From contig CYKH01000693.1 of NCBI GenBank assembly GCA_001460835.1, positions 7,629-61,308 of the forward strand: DNA of 53,680 nucleotides, written 5' to 3'. This DNA is from Bodo saltans (lineage: Eukaryota > Euglenozoa > Kinetoplastea > Eubodonida > Bodonidae). The notes beneath the pieces are model-generated. The model was not told the origin of the DNA and searched no databases. It was given only the letters and a program-made list of their open reading frames with translations. Position numbers and translations under genes: made by a program. Within the stretch, counting starts at the first letter, position 1; the number at the start of each line of letters is the position of its first letter. Shown in pieces: positions 1 through 10,800 of this stretch.

Positions 1-47
1 TAAAACCAAGCCGATGATCGTGCTGAAATGTTCCAACATTAGAAGTT

Positions 48-581
48 TTGATATCAACGAGTTCAGCGCTCAAAAGGTTCTCGGGAACATGGGAGGCAGA
101 GGTGCTGGTAACCCCGCCTTCCTACAAGCAACACTTCAGCGGGGGTGGTATAGCAGAATTTCCACTGCACGAACACCTTCACCTCGTAGTTCTTTGTGGT
201 AGCGAGAGTATGAAACCACCGCGACAAATACTACACCAGCAAGCCGAGTCAGATTTCTCCTCGAGCGATAGGATCGACGAAGCAGTCAGGCATGTTTCCG
301 CTCAGATAGTCACTATGGCAGTGGGAAACGACGCGTTGTTGCAAACTCCGGACGCCGCCTACTCTTTTTCTTTGGCGTTAGTCAATATCAATTGCGGGCT
401 AGATGCGTCATATTTCCGCTGCTTTGCGACCAAGGCTGTTGTTGAGGCACTTGTGAAGGTCTCGAACCACGCTACTACGCCGGAAGCTGCCCAGAGGGTT
501 GCATATGTGATTAAAGATATTGCAGCTTTTTGTAGCCCATCTGCGAGGAGTTTGTTGGATAATATTGACCCTGTAATGTAG
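48..581 (+). CDS. C-terminal part of an unrecognised ARM-like protein (left edge)
   Basis: The open frame ends with TAG at 579-581 after an Ala/Leu-rich helical stretch (about residues 85-170) with spacing like armadillo/HEAT repeats. I do not recognise the family. The frame is closed by TGA at 24-26, so it cannot simply be read back out of the window. A different frame (open from base 2 to 202) enters from the left edge. Either this is a short gene starting near 48, or it is the end of a longer gene with a frameshift in the first 200 bases, as seen in other genes here. The ATG at 48 is the first available but has no convincing splice acceptor visible in front of it. The end is fairly secure; the start is not. 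Confidence 0.45.
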   Translation: MISTSSALKRFSGTWEAEVLVTPPSYKQHFSGGGIAEFPLHEHLHLVVLCGSESMKPPRQILHQQAESDFSSSDRIDEAVRHVSAQIVTMAVGNDALLQTPDAAYSFSLALVNINCGLDASYFRCFATKAVVEALVKVSNHATTPEAAQRVAYVIKDIAAFCSPSARSLLDNIDPVM

Positions 582-1099
582 TCTGGAGGCAACAGATGGG
601 TTGAATACCCTAAAGAGGATTGTGCACTGCTGACATCGACGACGAGGGAATCATCTCGTCGACTTGAGGGGCGAGGTCTCACAGTAGCTCATGTTGAGGC
701 GTAGCTCGAGGGAGATAACGAGACTTACTATCGACTTGCGCGTGAACACACCGCTGATTTGGCGATGGAGCGCTCGTTTAATAAATGAATTTATTACGGA
801 CAGGCTGCAGCCGCCTTCACAGTGTTTTTTTCTTTTTTGTAGAAACGGCACAGGAATCTGTGTGAAGCGGTACCTTTTGTTGCTGAAGCGTAAGTTCAAA
901 GAAAACAAGAAAAATCCACCGTCCTCCCCAGAAAAAGCCAAACATCAACCAATTCATGATTCTGCCATACCTGTCACCTGTTGCTTTCGTTTGACATGCC
1001 AACTGTCTAATTTATCTTGTGTTTGTCACCGCTTTTACTTTGTTACGCTACTTTAACAAGAGCAGGGAAGGAGCTTCCTAGAAAAAGAAAATCACTGTC
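582..1099 (+). other. intergenic region with trans-splice acceptor
   Basis: No gene is seen. A strong pyrimidine tract at 824-840 ends in AG at 841-842, the likely spliced-leader acceptor for the gene starting at 1100, giving a 5' UTR of about 257 bases. A second, weaker AG cluster lies at 1058-1072. Confidence 0.5.
824..842 (+). promoter_or_regulatory. predicted spliced-leader trans-splice acceptor
   Basis: A run of T with a single C is followed by GTAG. A polypyrimidine tract followed by the first AG is the kinetoplastid signal for trans-splicing of the downstream mRNA and for polyadenylation of the upstream one. It serves the DCAF1-like gene. Confidence 0.5.
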
Positions 1100-4000
1100 A
1101 TGGCACGAAGGCGTAGAGCGCAGCCGCCGCCTGTAGAACCACTCAGCGACTTCAGTTCTGAGGAGGAGTTCCCCACCCACCACCGTAGACTTCTAGACTC
1201 GGATGATGAACATTACGGCGAGGAGGACGAAGATTTGATGCAATGGAGTGACGAAGAAGAGTCGGAAGGTGGCAGCAGTGACGACGACGAAGAAGGCTAT
1301 GATGATGATGACTTCGATGACGCCATCACCGAAGACACTGCGAGCGGCGATGATGCGTTTGACATCGCAGGCCGCCACACAGACGATGACGATGAGGAAG
1401 GGGAGAGTGACAGTGATCCTCTGGCGAACTTTAGTGGGAGTGACGACGACGAAAGCGTCGGTGGAGATGGACGGGGCAGTCGGCGACGGCGACTACACCA
1501 ACATTCTAACTTTGAACGGAGCCGCCAAATTCCAGAACTTCGCACGATCATGCGCAGACTGTTGCGCCTCGAGGACCTCCTCACCGAGGCCACGCGGCGC
1601 AGTATGACGACAGTTCATTCACCCACCGTGCCATCGTCTTCGCAAGACGCATCTGCTTTGACGCCAACATTAGATGCGCTGAAAGAAACACAAATGTTCC
1701 TCTGGTCACGATTTGTGCGCATGGTCGCCGATGAGCATCGCAGAAGCAGTGACCGTTATTCCAACACACTCAACTTCCATGACCGGTCTGCGTTTGAGCA
1801 CTTGACCCATACTGTCCACAGGAACACCAAGTTTTGTGAACTGCTGGAGGCAGCGTGCATCGTTGGTGCTCCTCTCACCCCTGCTACGACGAGTTTGGCT
1901 ACTCCTGGAGGAGCCGCAGGGATTGAAGCCGCAGAGGGCGGATCGTCGCCCCTCCCACCACCGTCTTCAGGTGCTGGTGCTATCCCAACGAATCCACCAG
2001 CTCCCCTCCCTTCGCACCATGAAGGCATCGGAAAGCTTGCACAATACGCCACGTGTCTCATCAGCGAAGGCACACGGGAGGCCTTGTTGTCCCCGTTAGG
2101 CATCGTGGACTTGATTCCGTTGGTGGTGCGAGAACCTTCCCGTGCAAAGCGCCTTGCCGCATTGAGTCTTATCTTTAGCATGTTCGATCAAGACGAGCTT
2201 TCTGAAAAAAAAAAATTGTTGTCGCCTTTAGGCATCGTGGACTTGATTCCGTTGGTGGTGCGGGAGCCTTCCCGTGCAAAGCGCCTTGCCGCATTGAGTC
2301 TTATCTTTAGCATGTTCGATCAAGACGAGCTTTCTGTGGGCGACGCCATGGCGGCTGGGCTGCATAAAGTTCTTCTGCAGCGTTCTCGGTCGACCGTAGG
2401 ACACATGTTCGATTTGAACACAATTGCCCCACCGCTTCCTCTGGCGGTACGCAGCGGCTCACCGATGCTCCAAGCAGCACCGTGGCGGCCTGCTGTGAAT
2501 CCAGGCTCCCCTGTGCTTGCTGCTCCACCAAGTCCCATTCCAAGAGCAGAGGTGACGTTTGTTACTGCCGTGGATGATGGGAACGAGCCTGCCGTGGATG
2601 CACCACTATCTGACAATGGCTCTATGCAACTACGAAAGCGCACTCGTGAAGAAGAGGTGGAGTCTGGTGCTGACCCTCATCCAGCCCACCGCCGCAGAGG
2701 CGGAACTGCTGGCATCGTTCAGCATTCACCGAAGCCTTCACCGAGGCTGCCCCATCAGCAGCCGCACCATCATCACCGCTCGTCTCATCAATGGGAGCCC
2801 CGCCCTGGGGACATTGTAGGCCGAGGCCCTGGATGGAAGTTTAAAGACCAGGGCGCTCGTTGTGATTGTGGTGTGATTGTAGATGTGTTTGAACAGGAAG
2901 TGCTGGTACGGTGGAGAGTCAGTGCTGACCATGTCGCGATTGTGAGCCTCCTGCAGCACGTACCCGGACTAGGCCCCGAGGACCGACTCTTCCGCTACCG
3001 ATACACCGGGCCGTTTCCAGAAGTTGTGTCCTGGACTGCATACCTTCGTGCTCGTACGATGCAGCCCACCAACGTCTCCGTGAAGCTTGAGGAGTTGCTG
3101 TTGATGGGGGCCATCCTTGGCGTGCTGTGCAATCAAAAAGATTGTGTCCTGCCGTGCTTCCAATTCCAGACGGTGGAATGCATGCTAGCCCTCGTAGACG
3201 TGCAGGTGGTCAATGCTCACGAGAAGTATGCAGCGCTTCTGGATGAGATGCTGATGGAGGTTGCGGAGTATCGTGAGGCCTGCGTGGCGCTCGCAGACGC
3301 AACCACACCGCCAGACGGCTCGATCCCCGTTCCTGCGGCCATCAAAGCAGCAGAGAAGAAAAAGAGGGCCGCAGAGATTTATGCGATTGAGGATGTACTG
3401 CCATTCAACTCTTCACTGAATGCACTCGAGGCTCATTTTAGGTCGCAGCGAGAGTTGGCTGCCCGTGGATTGTGGGTGCTCAACTCGCTCCTCCAACACA
3501 AGAAGCTAGCGCTGGTGTTCCTTGAGCGTAACGGGTTGGACCGCGTGTTGCAGATTGGCCAGTCGACGACCATCACCACCATCATGTACGGCTGCAGCTT
3601 AATCATTTCCCAATTGGCGCGGCCTGCTGTCCTCGAAGAAGTCCTGCAACGCCAAACGCACTTGTTCACGCACACGATGGCGTTTGCGATGAAGTGCTTA
3701 GATCACAGCTGCGCTGATATCAAAGGAAGTGCCGCGGCATTCTTCTTCCACGCACTCGGCTTCCCGCTGGTGTTGATGCACTTTGACGCGAATGGAGGCC
3801 TCGCGGCAGCGTTGCGCTTATTCCAGGAAGTTGTCGCGACCAATGATGCGACGCACGATATAGTGAACCCCACACTGTGCCTCGTCATGCTGCGTGGATT
3901 TGGCACTTATCTGAACGCCCACATGCTGCTGCAGACTCGTGTGTTGTTTGCGGAGCACCGGTCCCTTGCATCTGTGCTGCACCGCCCCGCCACGTCAGCA

Positions 4001-7000
4001 CTTCCTACTCGGGACACGACCCTTCTAGACGTTGTCTCCACGATCTTAACCTCCACAACAGAAACAGCGATGCGATACTTAACCGGAGTGATGCCCGAGA
4101 CGTTTCGACGCATTACTAGCTCGCAGAACATCCACGCGTACCGCACCCTCATCGACCTAGGTTTCCATACGTTATTGCTGAAGTGTGTGATCTTTTACCG
4201 CGACCAAGACCGGTTTGATCTGCTGAATGCAACGCTGACGTTGTTGAAGACGTTTGTCACGTTTCCCTTCACTCGCAAGGCGATTGCTATGTGCGATGAG
4301 TCAACGTCGTCGTCAGATGCAACATCTCGGCATCAGCAACAACAACAACAGCAACCACCACCACGCCAAGACAATGAAGAAGCGATACCTCGCTCTCGTG
4401 GGAACAGTCCAAGTCAACCGCTTATCGATCCTGTCCCACAAAACGAAGAGACAGCAGCAGCAACAGGCGCCGCTGAGTCACCAACATCAACAACCACCGC
4501 CCCGGTGGTGCGTAGCATCCCCACGCTTCTCTTGGTGATGGAGGACCTCAACGCAACCAACAGGGAATCTGTGCAGGCTGTGGTGGGTGCCCTACAAGTT
4601 TTGCTCCTTATGCTAACCCCGCCTCGCGACAGCCAAGATGAGAGCGGCGCGATGGTGTTCGCAAAGGTGTGCGCCTCTGTGCGCAGCAATGATGGCATTC
4701 GAGTCCTGTTGGACCTCCTGCGCCCTCGCAACGCCAACCCTAACGGCACGTCCAGTGGGAGTGCGACGAACTCAGGCGCTGCGGGGCACCGTGGACAGAT
4801 GTCCTCCATCGCACTATCCTTGTTCCCCGTCGTCGCCCACGTCGTGCACATCCTCGTGCGGTTGGTCTCTAACCCCGGGAGCGATACCCATTTACTGTTC
4901 CGTGCCCTAGACGTCCACCGCATCGTGAAGGATGTTCTCCAGATGTACATGGAGGTCCCACGGATGTTCGGCAACAAAGTCGTCATGCATCGCCATGACG
5001 TCCCCATCAATATTTCACTGTCGCAGTTTGTGGAGCACGCCAAGTGTTTGGTGATGGGTCACTTACCCTCCCTCATGCACACGCACTCCACCAGCTTCCA
5101 TCACCACCAGGAGGGAACGACGCTGCTGGGCGACGATGAGACGTCGCAAACGGCGGCTGGTGGTGCACCAGGTGGGCAACGGTTGTCTGCGAACCTCAGG
5201 AATAATAATAATGGAACACAAACACCGACTTCTAGCAGTGCAAGTGGTCCCCAGTTTGATGTTGACGACAACACCAGGCGGCGTGGAGGCAGCCCCTCCC
5301 CAGCAACTCGAGGAGCTCCTCATCGATCCGACCAACAAGCCTTCTACCCGACATATCGCGCAGCGGTTGCGGCAGCTGCGTCGAGCGTCGCCACGGGTAA
5401 TTCGTCTGCAGTAGGGAATGCGGCGAAGGACTCATCGGAGCTGTTGTCTGATCCTTTTGAGGTGATGGAACGTCAAGAGATTGTCAATCGTTCCACATTG
5501 GAGTTCACGCGGCCGTCGTTGCTGAAGCTTATCTCCTCGTACTTAGAATCGGAGGGCTTGACTGGTGCTGCCGCCGCTGTCAAGGAGGACGCGAAGAAGT
5601 TGGACGAAGCGGCACAAGATCACAATGAAGAAGATCAGCTTGTCACGACGACAACGGCTCTCCAGCCGGCCGCGTCCTCCGCGCCCCTCCTCTCCGCCTC
5701 AGAGAGGCAAACACTTCCCGGCCTTGTCAAGAGTTACTTGAGGTTCCAACAGAGCACCTACGCATCCCACCCTATCGCAACGCTTCCTGCCTTTGATCTC
5801 ACATCATCAATTCACGGCAATTTGTACGCAAAGGTGACGGATGTGACGCGCCGTCGAAATGGTGCGGCTCGTAACGCCATTACCCGAACATTGAAGCGAC
5901 GAGAGAGCTTGGGTGCTTCTCGACGATGCCGGGCGTATGATCACAGCACCTTCTTTGATAGCCATCGATTTCTGTTTGATGTTCGAGGGGCCAACGACGA
6001 TGAACTGTCTGCCCTCTCGATTACGTTTTGTGACGGAGGCGGCACGATTGCGATCGGTACCAGTGAAGGCGGCATCGCACTATTCGACACCACCAGTGGC
6101 GAGGACATCAGTGGGACCGGAGAGAAGTTGCTGGAGCAGCACATTATCTTCGAGGACGGCGGCGTCGTGGACGTCATTGCCTCCCCAAGCCAACAATTGA
6201 TCGCTGCAGTGCGTGACCTCAGTGGGAGCGCCGATGGTGGTGGCAGCCTGACACAATTGATGCGCAGAGATGCGATGCCCATCAGCATCCTGTCCATCGC
6301 GGATTGTAGGACGGTGAGGTTTGCGGAGCATCACGATCATCTGCTCGTCGGCACTATGGACACCGCAAGCAAGTGTGTGTTGTACGATTTGAATCGAGTG
6401 GATATCGCCCAAGTGTTTACCGACACGGACTCCTCCTTTTCCGCGTCTGAGAATTTCAAGAACGTGGCGAGCCTTGACGCAACAGGAAACCTCGTGTTGA
6501 GCGACGCCACGTTATGGGATAGGCGTTGCCCCACACGCCCTCTCCACCACTTTGATCGTATTACGGAGCACTTCAGCGGCATCTTCCACCCCAACAACCG
6601 ACACGTCATTATCGATAAGAGTGTATGGGACCTCAGAACCCTTACCATGCTACTCTCCTGCCCCGCGATGCACCAGTCGACCATTCACGCGTTTGACTAC
6701 GGATCTCGTTTGGCGGCATTCCAAGAGCCTGATTACAGCCGCAGCTCCTCGGTGGTGACGATCATCGATGGCCAGACGTACGAGACCGCTCGAACGCTCG
6801 ACATGAAGCCGCTGTTACGTTCCTTTGCCACTTCGAAGACTGGGGTCCTCTTTGCGGGGATACAGGACAGTGATACAGAAGTCTCTGTGCGCATCTACAG
6901 TTTCGGCATGGAGGCGGACGAAGAGCGCTACATTGCTGAATCTGAAGAGCCAGTAGAGGAAGACGACCTCGATGGCTCAGATTCTGAGCTCGACCTGGAC

Positions 7001-7327
7001 GATGACGACGAAGACGACGATCTTGACGAAGCTGAGGATGTGTCCTCCTCGTCATTATACTCATCCAATGACGACAATGAAGAGGATGCTGATGAAGATG
7101 CTGATGAAGATGAAGACGACGAGGACGACGACGACGACAGCGAGAGTAGCAGTGATGATTCAGGCGATGACGATATTCTCTCTGGACGTCTATCATCTCG
7201 GCGATTGTCGACTGCAGGAGGAAGCCGCGGAAGCGGATCAGGACCATCGGGCAACGTTGGAGGCAGTGGTGGTGCAGGAGGGGCTGCTGACGATGGAGAA
7301 GACTCTGACGGTGCAATGTCAACGTAA
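1100..7327 (+). CDS. DCAF1/VprBP-like CUL4-DDB1 ligase substrate receptor
   Basis: The 2075-residue product has the order expected of DCAF1. There is an acidic N-terminus (about 15-150) and a long armadillo-like helical region (about 160-1450, with low-complexity inserts). A LisH motif (about 1470-1500, around SLLKLISSYLESEGLTGAA) is followed by a WD40 propeller (about 1620-1940) and an Asp/Glu/Ser-rich tail. Two WDxR boxes, LWDRRCP near 1806 and VWDLRTL near 1843, are the DDB1-docking signature of CUL4-associated factors. By family knowledge it would recruit substrates to a nuclear CUL4-DDB1 ubiquitin ligase. Around residues 565-610 a segment with RGPGWKFKDQG, GVIVDV and VLVRW resembles a MIB/HERC2 domain, which I do not expect in DCAF1. 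Residues about 329-412 contain an in-frame 44-residue direct duplication. The ATG at 1100 is well placed behind the acceptor at 842. Family assignment is confident; the domain inserts are read by eye. Confidence 0.85.
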   Translation: MARRRRAQPPPVEPLSDFSSEEEFPTHHRRLLDSDDEHYGEEDEDLMQWSDEEESEGGSSDDDEEGYDDDDFDDAITEDTASGDDAFDIAGRHTDDDDEEGESDSDPLANFSGSDDDESVGGDGRGSRRRRLHQHSNFERSRQIPELRTIMRRLLRLEDLLTEATRRSMTTVHSPTVPSSSQDASALTPTLDALKETQMFLWSRFVRMVADEHRRSSDRYSNTLNFHDRSAFEHLTHTVHRNTKFCELLEAACIVGAPLTPATTSLATPGGAAGIEAAEGGSSPLPPPSSGAGAIPTNPPAPLPSHHEGIGKLAQYATCLISEGTREALLSPLGIVDLIPLVVREPSRAKRLAALSLIFSMFDQDELSEKKKLLSPLGIVDLIPLVVREPSRAKRLAALSLIFSMFDQDELSVGDAMAAGLHKVLLQRSRSTVGHMFDLNTIAPPLPLAVRSGSPMLQAAPWRPAVNPGSPVLAAPPSPIPRAEVTFVTAVDDGNEPAVDAPLSDNGSMQLRKRTREEEVESGADPHPAHRRRGGTAGIVQHSPKPSPRLPHQQPHHHHRSSHQWEPRPGDIVGRGPGWKFKDQGARCDCGVIVDVFEQEVLVRWRVSADHVAIVSLLQHVPGLGPEDRLFRYRYTGPFPEVVSWTAYLRARTMQPTNVSVKLEELLLMGAILGVLCNQKDCVLPCFQFQTVECMLALVDVQVVNAHEKYAALLDEMLMEVAEYREACVALADATTPPDGSIPVPAAIKAAEKKKRAAEIYAIEDVLPFNSSLNALEAHFRSQRELAARGLWVLNSLLQHKKLALVFLERNGLDRVLQIGQSTTITTIMYGCSLIISQLARPAVLEEVLQRQTHLFTHTMAFAMKCLDHSCADIKGSAAAFFFHALGFPLVLMHFDANGGLAAALRLFQEVVATNDATHDIVNPTLCLVMLRGFGTYLNAHMLLQTRVLFAEHRSLASVLHRPATSALPTRDTTLLDVVSTILTSTTETAMRYLTGVMPETFRRITSSQNIHAYRTLIDLGFHTLLLKCVIFYRDQDRFDLLNATLTLLKTFVTFPFTRKAIAMCDESTSSSDATSRHQQQQQQQPPPRQDNEEAIPRSRGNSPSQPLIDPVPQNEETAAATGAAESPTSTTTAPVVRSIPTLLLVMEDLNATNRESVQAVVGALQVLLLMLTPPRDSQDESGAMVFAKVCASVRSNDGIRVLLDLLRPRNANPNGTSSGSATNSGAAGHRGQMSSIALSLFPVVAHVVHILVRLVSNPGSDTHLLFRALDVHRIVKDVLQMYMEVPRMFGNKVVMHRHDVPINISLSQFVEHAKCLVMGHLPSLMHTHSTSFHHHQEGTTLLGDDETSQTAAGGAPGGQRLSANLRNNNNGTQTPTSSSASGPQFDVDDNTRRRGGSPSPATRGAPHRSDQQAFYPTYRAAVAAAASSVATGNSSAVGNAAKDSSELLSDPFEVMERQEIVNRSTLEFTRPSLLKLISSYLESEGLTGAAAAVKEDAKKLDEAAQDHNEEDQLVTTTTALQPAASSAPLLSASERQTLPGLVKSYLRFQQSTYASHPIATLPAFDLTSSIHGNLYAKVTDVTRRRNGAARNAITRTLKRRESLGASRRCRAYDHSTFFDSHRFLFDVRGANDDELSALSITFCDGGGTIAIGTSEGGIALFDTTSGEDISGTGEKLLEQHIIFEDGGVVDVIASPSQQLIAAVRDLSGSADGGGSLTQLMRRDAMPISILSIADCRTVRFAEHHDHLLVGTMDTASKCVLYDLNRVDIAQVFTDTDSSFSASENFKNVASLDATGNLVLSDATLWDRRCPTRPLHHFDRITEHFSGIFHPNNRHVIIDKSVWDLRTLTMLLSCPAMHQSTIHAFDYGSRLAAFQEPDYSRSSSVVTIIDGQTYETARTLDMKPLLRSFATSKTGVLFAGIQDSDTEVSVRIYSFGMEADEERYIAESEEPVEEDDLDGSDSELDLDDDDEDDDLDEAEDVSSSSLYSSNDDNEEDADEDADEDEDDEDDDDDSESSSDDSGDDDILSGRLSSRRLSTAGGSRGSGSGPSGNVGGSGGAGGAADDGEDSDGAMST
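2084..2336 (+). repeat. 121-bp in-frame tandem duplication with A11 spacer
   Basis: Copy one spans 2084-2204, copy two 2216-2336, and 11 consecutive A lie between them (2205-2215). The offset is 132 bases, so the DCAF1 frame is kept. The copies differ at four positions, all synonymous third bases (TCC/TCG, CCG/CCT, CGA/CGG, GAA/GAG). The A run encodes Lys residues. Confidence 0.9.
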
Positions 7328-7856
7328 TTCCAAAGACAGTCCCGCCGGAACAAAAATTCCAAACAAAGTCCCTCCGCCAAAACAACAAGAAAACCACTTC
7401 AACAATAATAGACCACGATGTATTCACACATCAGAGAGCTCCGTCACCAGATCGGAGATCTGATATACGGGTGAAAGACATGAACAGATGAACCCTAACA
7501 ACTATTTACATTTCCGAGTAATTCAAAAAAGCGTGACGACCTAATTCAACAAAAAAATCAGAAAGACTCAACGGGACCAGAGTGAACGTGTGATTCTTGC
7601 AACCATTCTGCGCAAATTTGTCATCTTCGCTTTTTGTTGTTCTTTACAACGACAAACAAAAGAAAGAGTCATCATTGGGCCATCATCGCAACAAAACGTT
7701 ATCGCTCACTTACTACTCTCGAAGTGCGAAGCGTACTGTATAGTGCGTGTTCGTATCAATCCCCTCATTGTTATCACCCATCGCTTTTTGCTTTCGTAAA
7801 AAGCCTTAGCGCCGTGCCTCAAAAAGGTTGTGTGTCGCTTGATCCTATCATCATCG
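7328..7856 (+). other. intergenic region
   Basis: No gene is supported. It holds the 3' UTR of the DCAF1-like gene and pyrimidine-rich stretches at about 7622-7650 and 7763-7797. AG at 7803-7804 or 7807-7808 is the likely trans-splice acceptor for the next gene. Confidence 0.4.
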
Positions 7857-10800
7857 ATGCCACCTGTATCACAAGCTGTAATCTCCACAATGTTCCACAG
7901 CAACATGGAGCAGTTGCTTGCAGAAGCAAACAGACGAAAGCACACGCAGCTGAAAGATGCCATCGCACACTGCATTTCAAGCAAGTATGACTTGCCGAAC
8001 CTCCTAAAGGCACTTCTTTTAGGTTGCGATGCGCTGCGTCACACACGACTCGCGCTCCTGTGTATCGGAGATGTTGGAAAGCTCGCTTCCTTGAAGCTTC
8101 TCCCCATACCACTGTCCCACTCCATCACAGCTGCCACACAGACCCTACACAAAATGCTCGACCCCATAGATGAAGAGTTGCAGTTAAAGCTAGTGCAGAC
8201 ACTTGTTGCCTTGGTGTCTGCAAGTGATACGCGAGAGGCGTATATTTCCCAACCACTTAGCACGATATTTGTGTTGTTTTGCTGCAGTAAATTTCCCATT
8301 GTGCAAGCAGCGTGCAGCGCAACGATTACACAAACGTCGCATGCCCTCCTCAGTGCCTTTCACACTCCGCCACATGGGGACTCCGCAACATCGCCAGGAG
8401 GGGCGCCGTCGTCTGCCGCATCCACGCCAGGGCGCATGTCACCCCTCGGCGGGCAATTGTTAGCTGCATCGTACTACAAAGACATGTGCGCTTTGTGTGC
8501 TGGTTTGATGCCGAAATGGATCAAACTTGAAACTGTCGCACCCCCGTCTTCCGCCGCATCACAACAACAACCATCAGCCGCACACCAAGATCCTCACTCA
8601 GCGGCAGGATCGAGTTCTACATCATCCGCCTTTGTTATTCCGATGTCTCTTCGTTTTCTCTTATTAGACGTCTTGGCGCAACACCTTGTCGACAGTCGCG
8701 AGATCAACCCCGAGTCCCACAGCCCCCTTCTCACTCAGTGCCTCAATGAAGACTTAGTGACGTTAGCATTGACCTGCTCAGCTGGTGGGCCGCATGGGCC
8801 AAGCAGCCCCTCTACAGAAGGGTTTCTAGGAGGTGCCTCCAGTTTTCAGGAGTCTTCAGATTTTTTTACACGCCTCCAACGCGTTGCGATTGCTGCCCTT
8901 GTCCATGCACGCAGTTGCATGCGGCACACCGCCCCTGCCATTATCAATCATCACACCATGCTTGTGCTCGATGCGGCATCGTACCCCTGGAAGATGGCTA
9001 TTGTGCTCTCGTTATGGAGGAAGCACCTCTCAGACTTCACTGTCCTTGAGCAATTATTAGAAATTGGACGAGAGGGCGGCAGCGGTAGTGGTGGGTCATC
9101 AGGGTTGGAGGGGTCAATCAGCGGCTCTGTGTCACCCCAACGGCTTTCCTCACCCACTGCCACTGCAGCAACGACGTCATCGGCAAACAATCGAATGAGC
9201 CTCAGTGTCAACGACGACGATATTCTCCGTTCGCCACTTGGGCCACCCTCGACGTCCTCGGCCTCCTCGCAGCCCCCCTCGCCGCACAACTCTCACCACA
9301 TCTTACCGATGGTGACCCTTGTGCAAGCCGCAGCCTCTCTGCTCAATCATATCGTGGAAGCTGGGTGCAACTCACCAGTTGCGGCGTCTGTCTCCCCGCG
9401 TAACAGAGCACGCTCCCTGCCCAATGGGGGAGGAGGTCCGCGAAGCCCAAGCAGGTCTCAACATGCGCATCAAGACAGCGGACTCCCCAACAACAATTCC
9501 TTCTCCACGCTATCCAATACGCTTGATATTGAGACGAACTACTTTGGTGGCAGCATCAGCGACGATCATGCCGCTGGTGATTTTCAAAGTGTCGTGTCCG
9601 TTGTGTTTCCAGAGCATAGCGGTTCTGCTCACCACGGTGGTGGACTGCCTCACCCCGCAACGGAACTTGTGGGCACAGTGCTAGATTTTATCACAATGGT
9701 CACGCAGTCGTTGGCTCGGTCTCTCGATGTGTCGTCTGGTGCCATGACGTTGACTGCCAGCAATGACGACGATGAGATCGATGGCGATGGGCGGCATGAT
9801 GGCAATGCATCATCTCCAACGATTCGTTCATCGTGGAATACCAGAAGACAACGCCATGGAGTCGTGATGCAAGCACTGGGACCAAAGCTTCTTCAAAGCT
9901 GTGACTTAGCGATGCGTCACCTTGTCGGGGAGGACATCATCCACTCCGTCCTCAAGTGTGCGACGCACTGTATCCATTGCTGCAGCGTGCTGAAAATTGA
10001 CTCACAACGCGACGCATTCCTTACCATCCTTGCTCAGCAGATTGTGTGTGCACCACCGCCTGCACATCACCACCACAGCACCTCTGCCGCAGAACATCAT
10101 AACAACACCTCCGTCCCACTTCTTGCAGAGGCCCCACAGCACTACAAAGGCCACTCATCATCGGCTTCCAACAGGCGCCTGAGCAGCAGCACCGGACATA
10201 GTCAGCAGCACCACCCACACAGTCGAGGCAATAGTCCCACTCAACAGCCACCAATGGTGATCTCTTCTTCTGCATCCACAGGAACCCCCTCCACCACTCC
10301 CGTGAAGCACATTGACATTCGCAGTCCACCACCGCCGCTCCTTCACCGTCGCGGATCCGCAGGCAGCTTCCACTCGCTGTCCTCAAGTGTATCAGGTGCT
10401 TCATTCTCTCGAAATGCTGTTAGAGAATTCCTGTCGAACTCTGAGCAAGTGGAGCGCCGTGTGCTTGTGCTAAGCACTATCATTTCCATTTCATCGGCGA
10501 TGGGCGCACGTCTTGGGAAGGGTGGATGGCGAATCATCATTAATTGTTTCCTTATGTACAGTGAACTCATGGACGAAGTCCCACGGCTGCATCGGCGTGC
10601 GTCTCACGCGCCACCTGGCACCAACATGAGTGTGAGCAGCAATGCAGGAAACAGCGCTGCGCTCTCTCCGCAAGGAAGTGGCTTACACACTGGCGGCGCT
10701 GTGTCGTCGTCATCATCTGGAGCTGCAACAGCCTCCTCAGGGGCTGGATGGATGGGAATGATGTCCCAAGGCGCCTCTCAATTCTTCTACGGCCCCACAG

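Noticed and set aside
4333-4365. CAA/CAG repeat in the DCAF1-like gene as a mobile or regulatory element
   Set aside because: It encodes an in-frame Gln run within a low-complexity insert, common in this genome.
6762-7427. Long open frame on the minus strand over the acidic tail of the DCAF1-like gene
   Set aside because: It mirrors GAC/GAT/GAG-rich codons of the + strand, gives an Arg/His-rich product with no motif, and all other genes are on the + strand.
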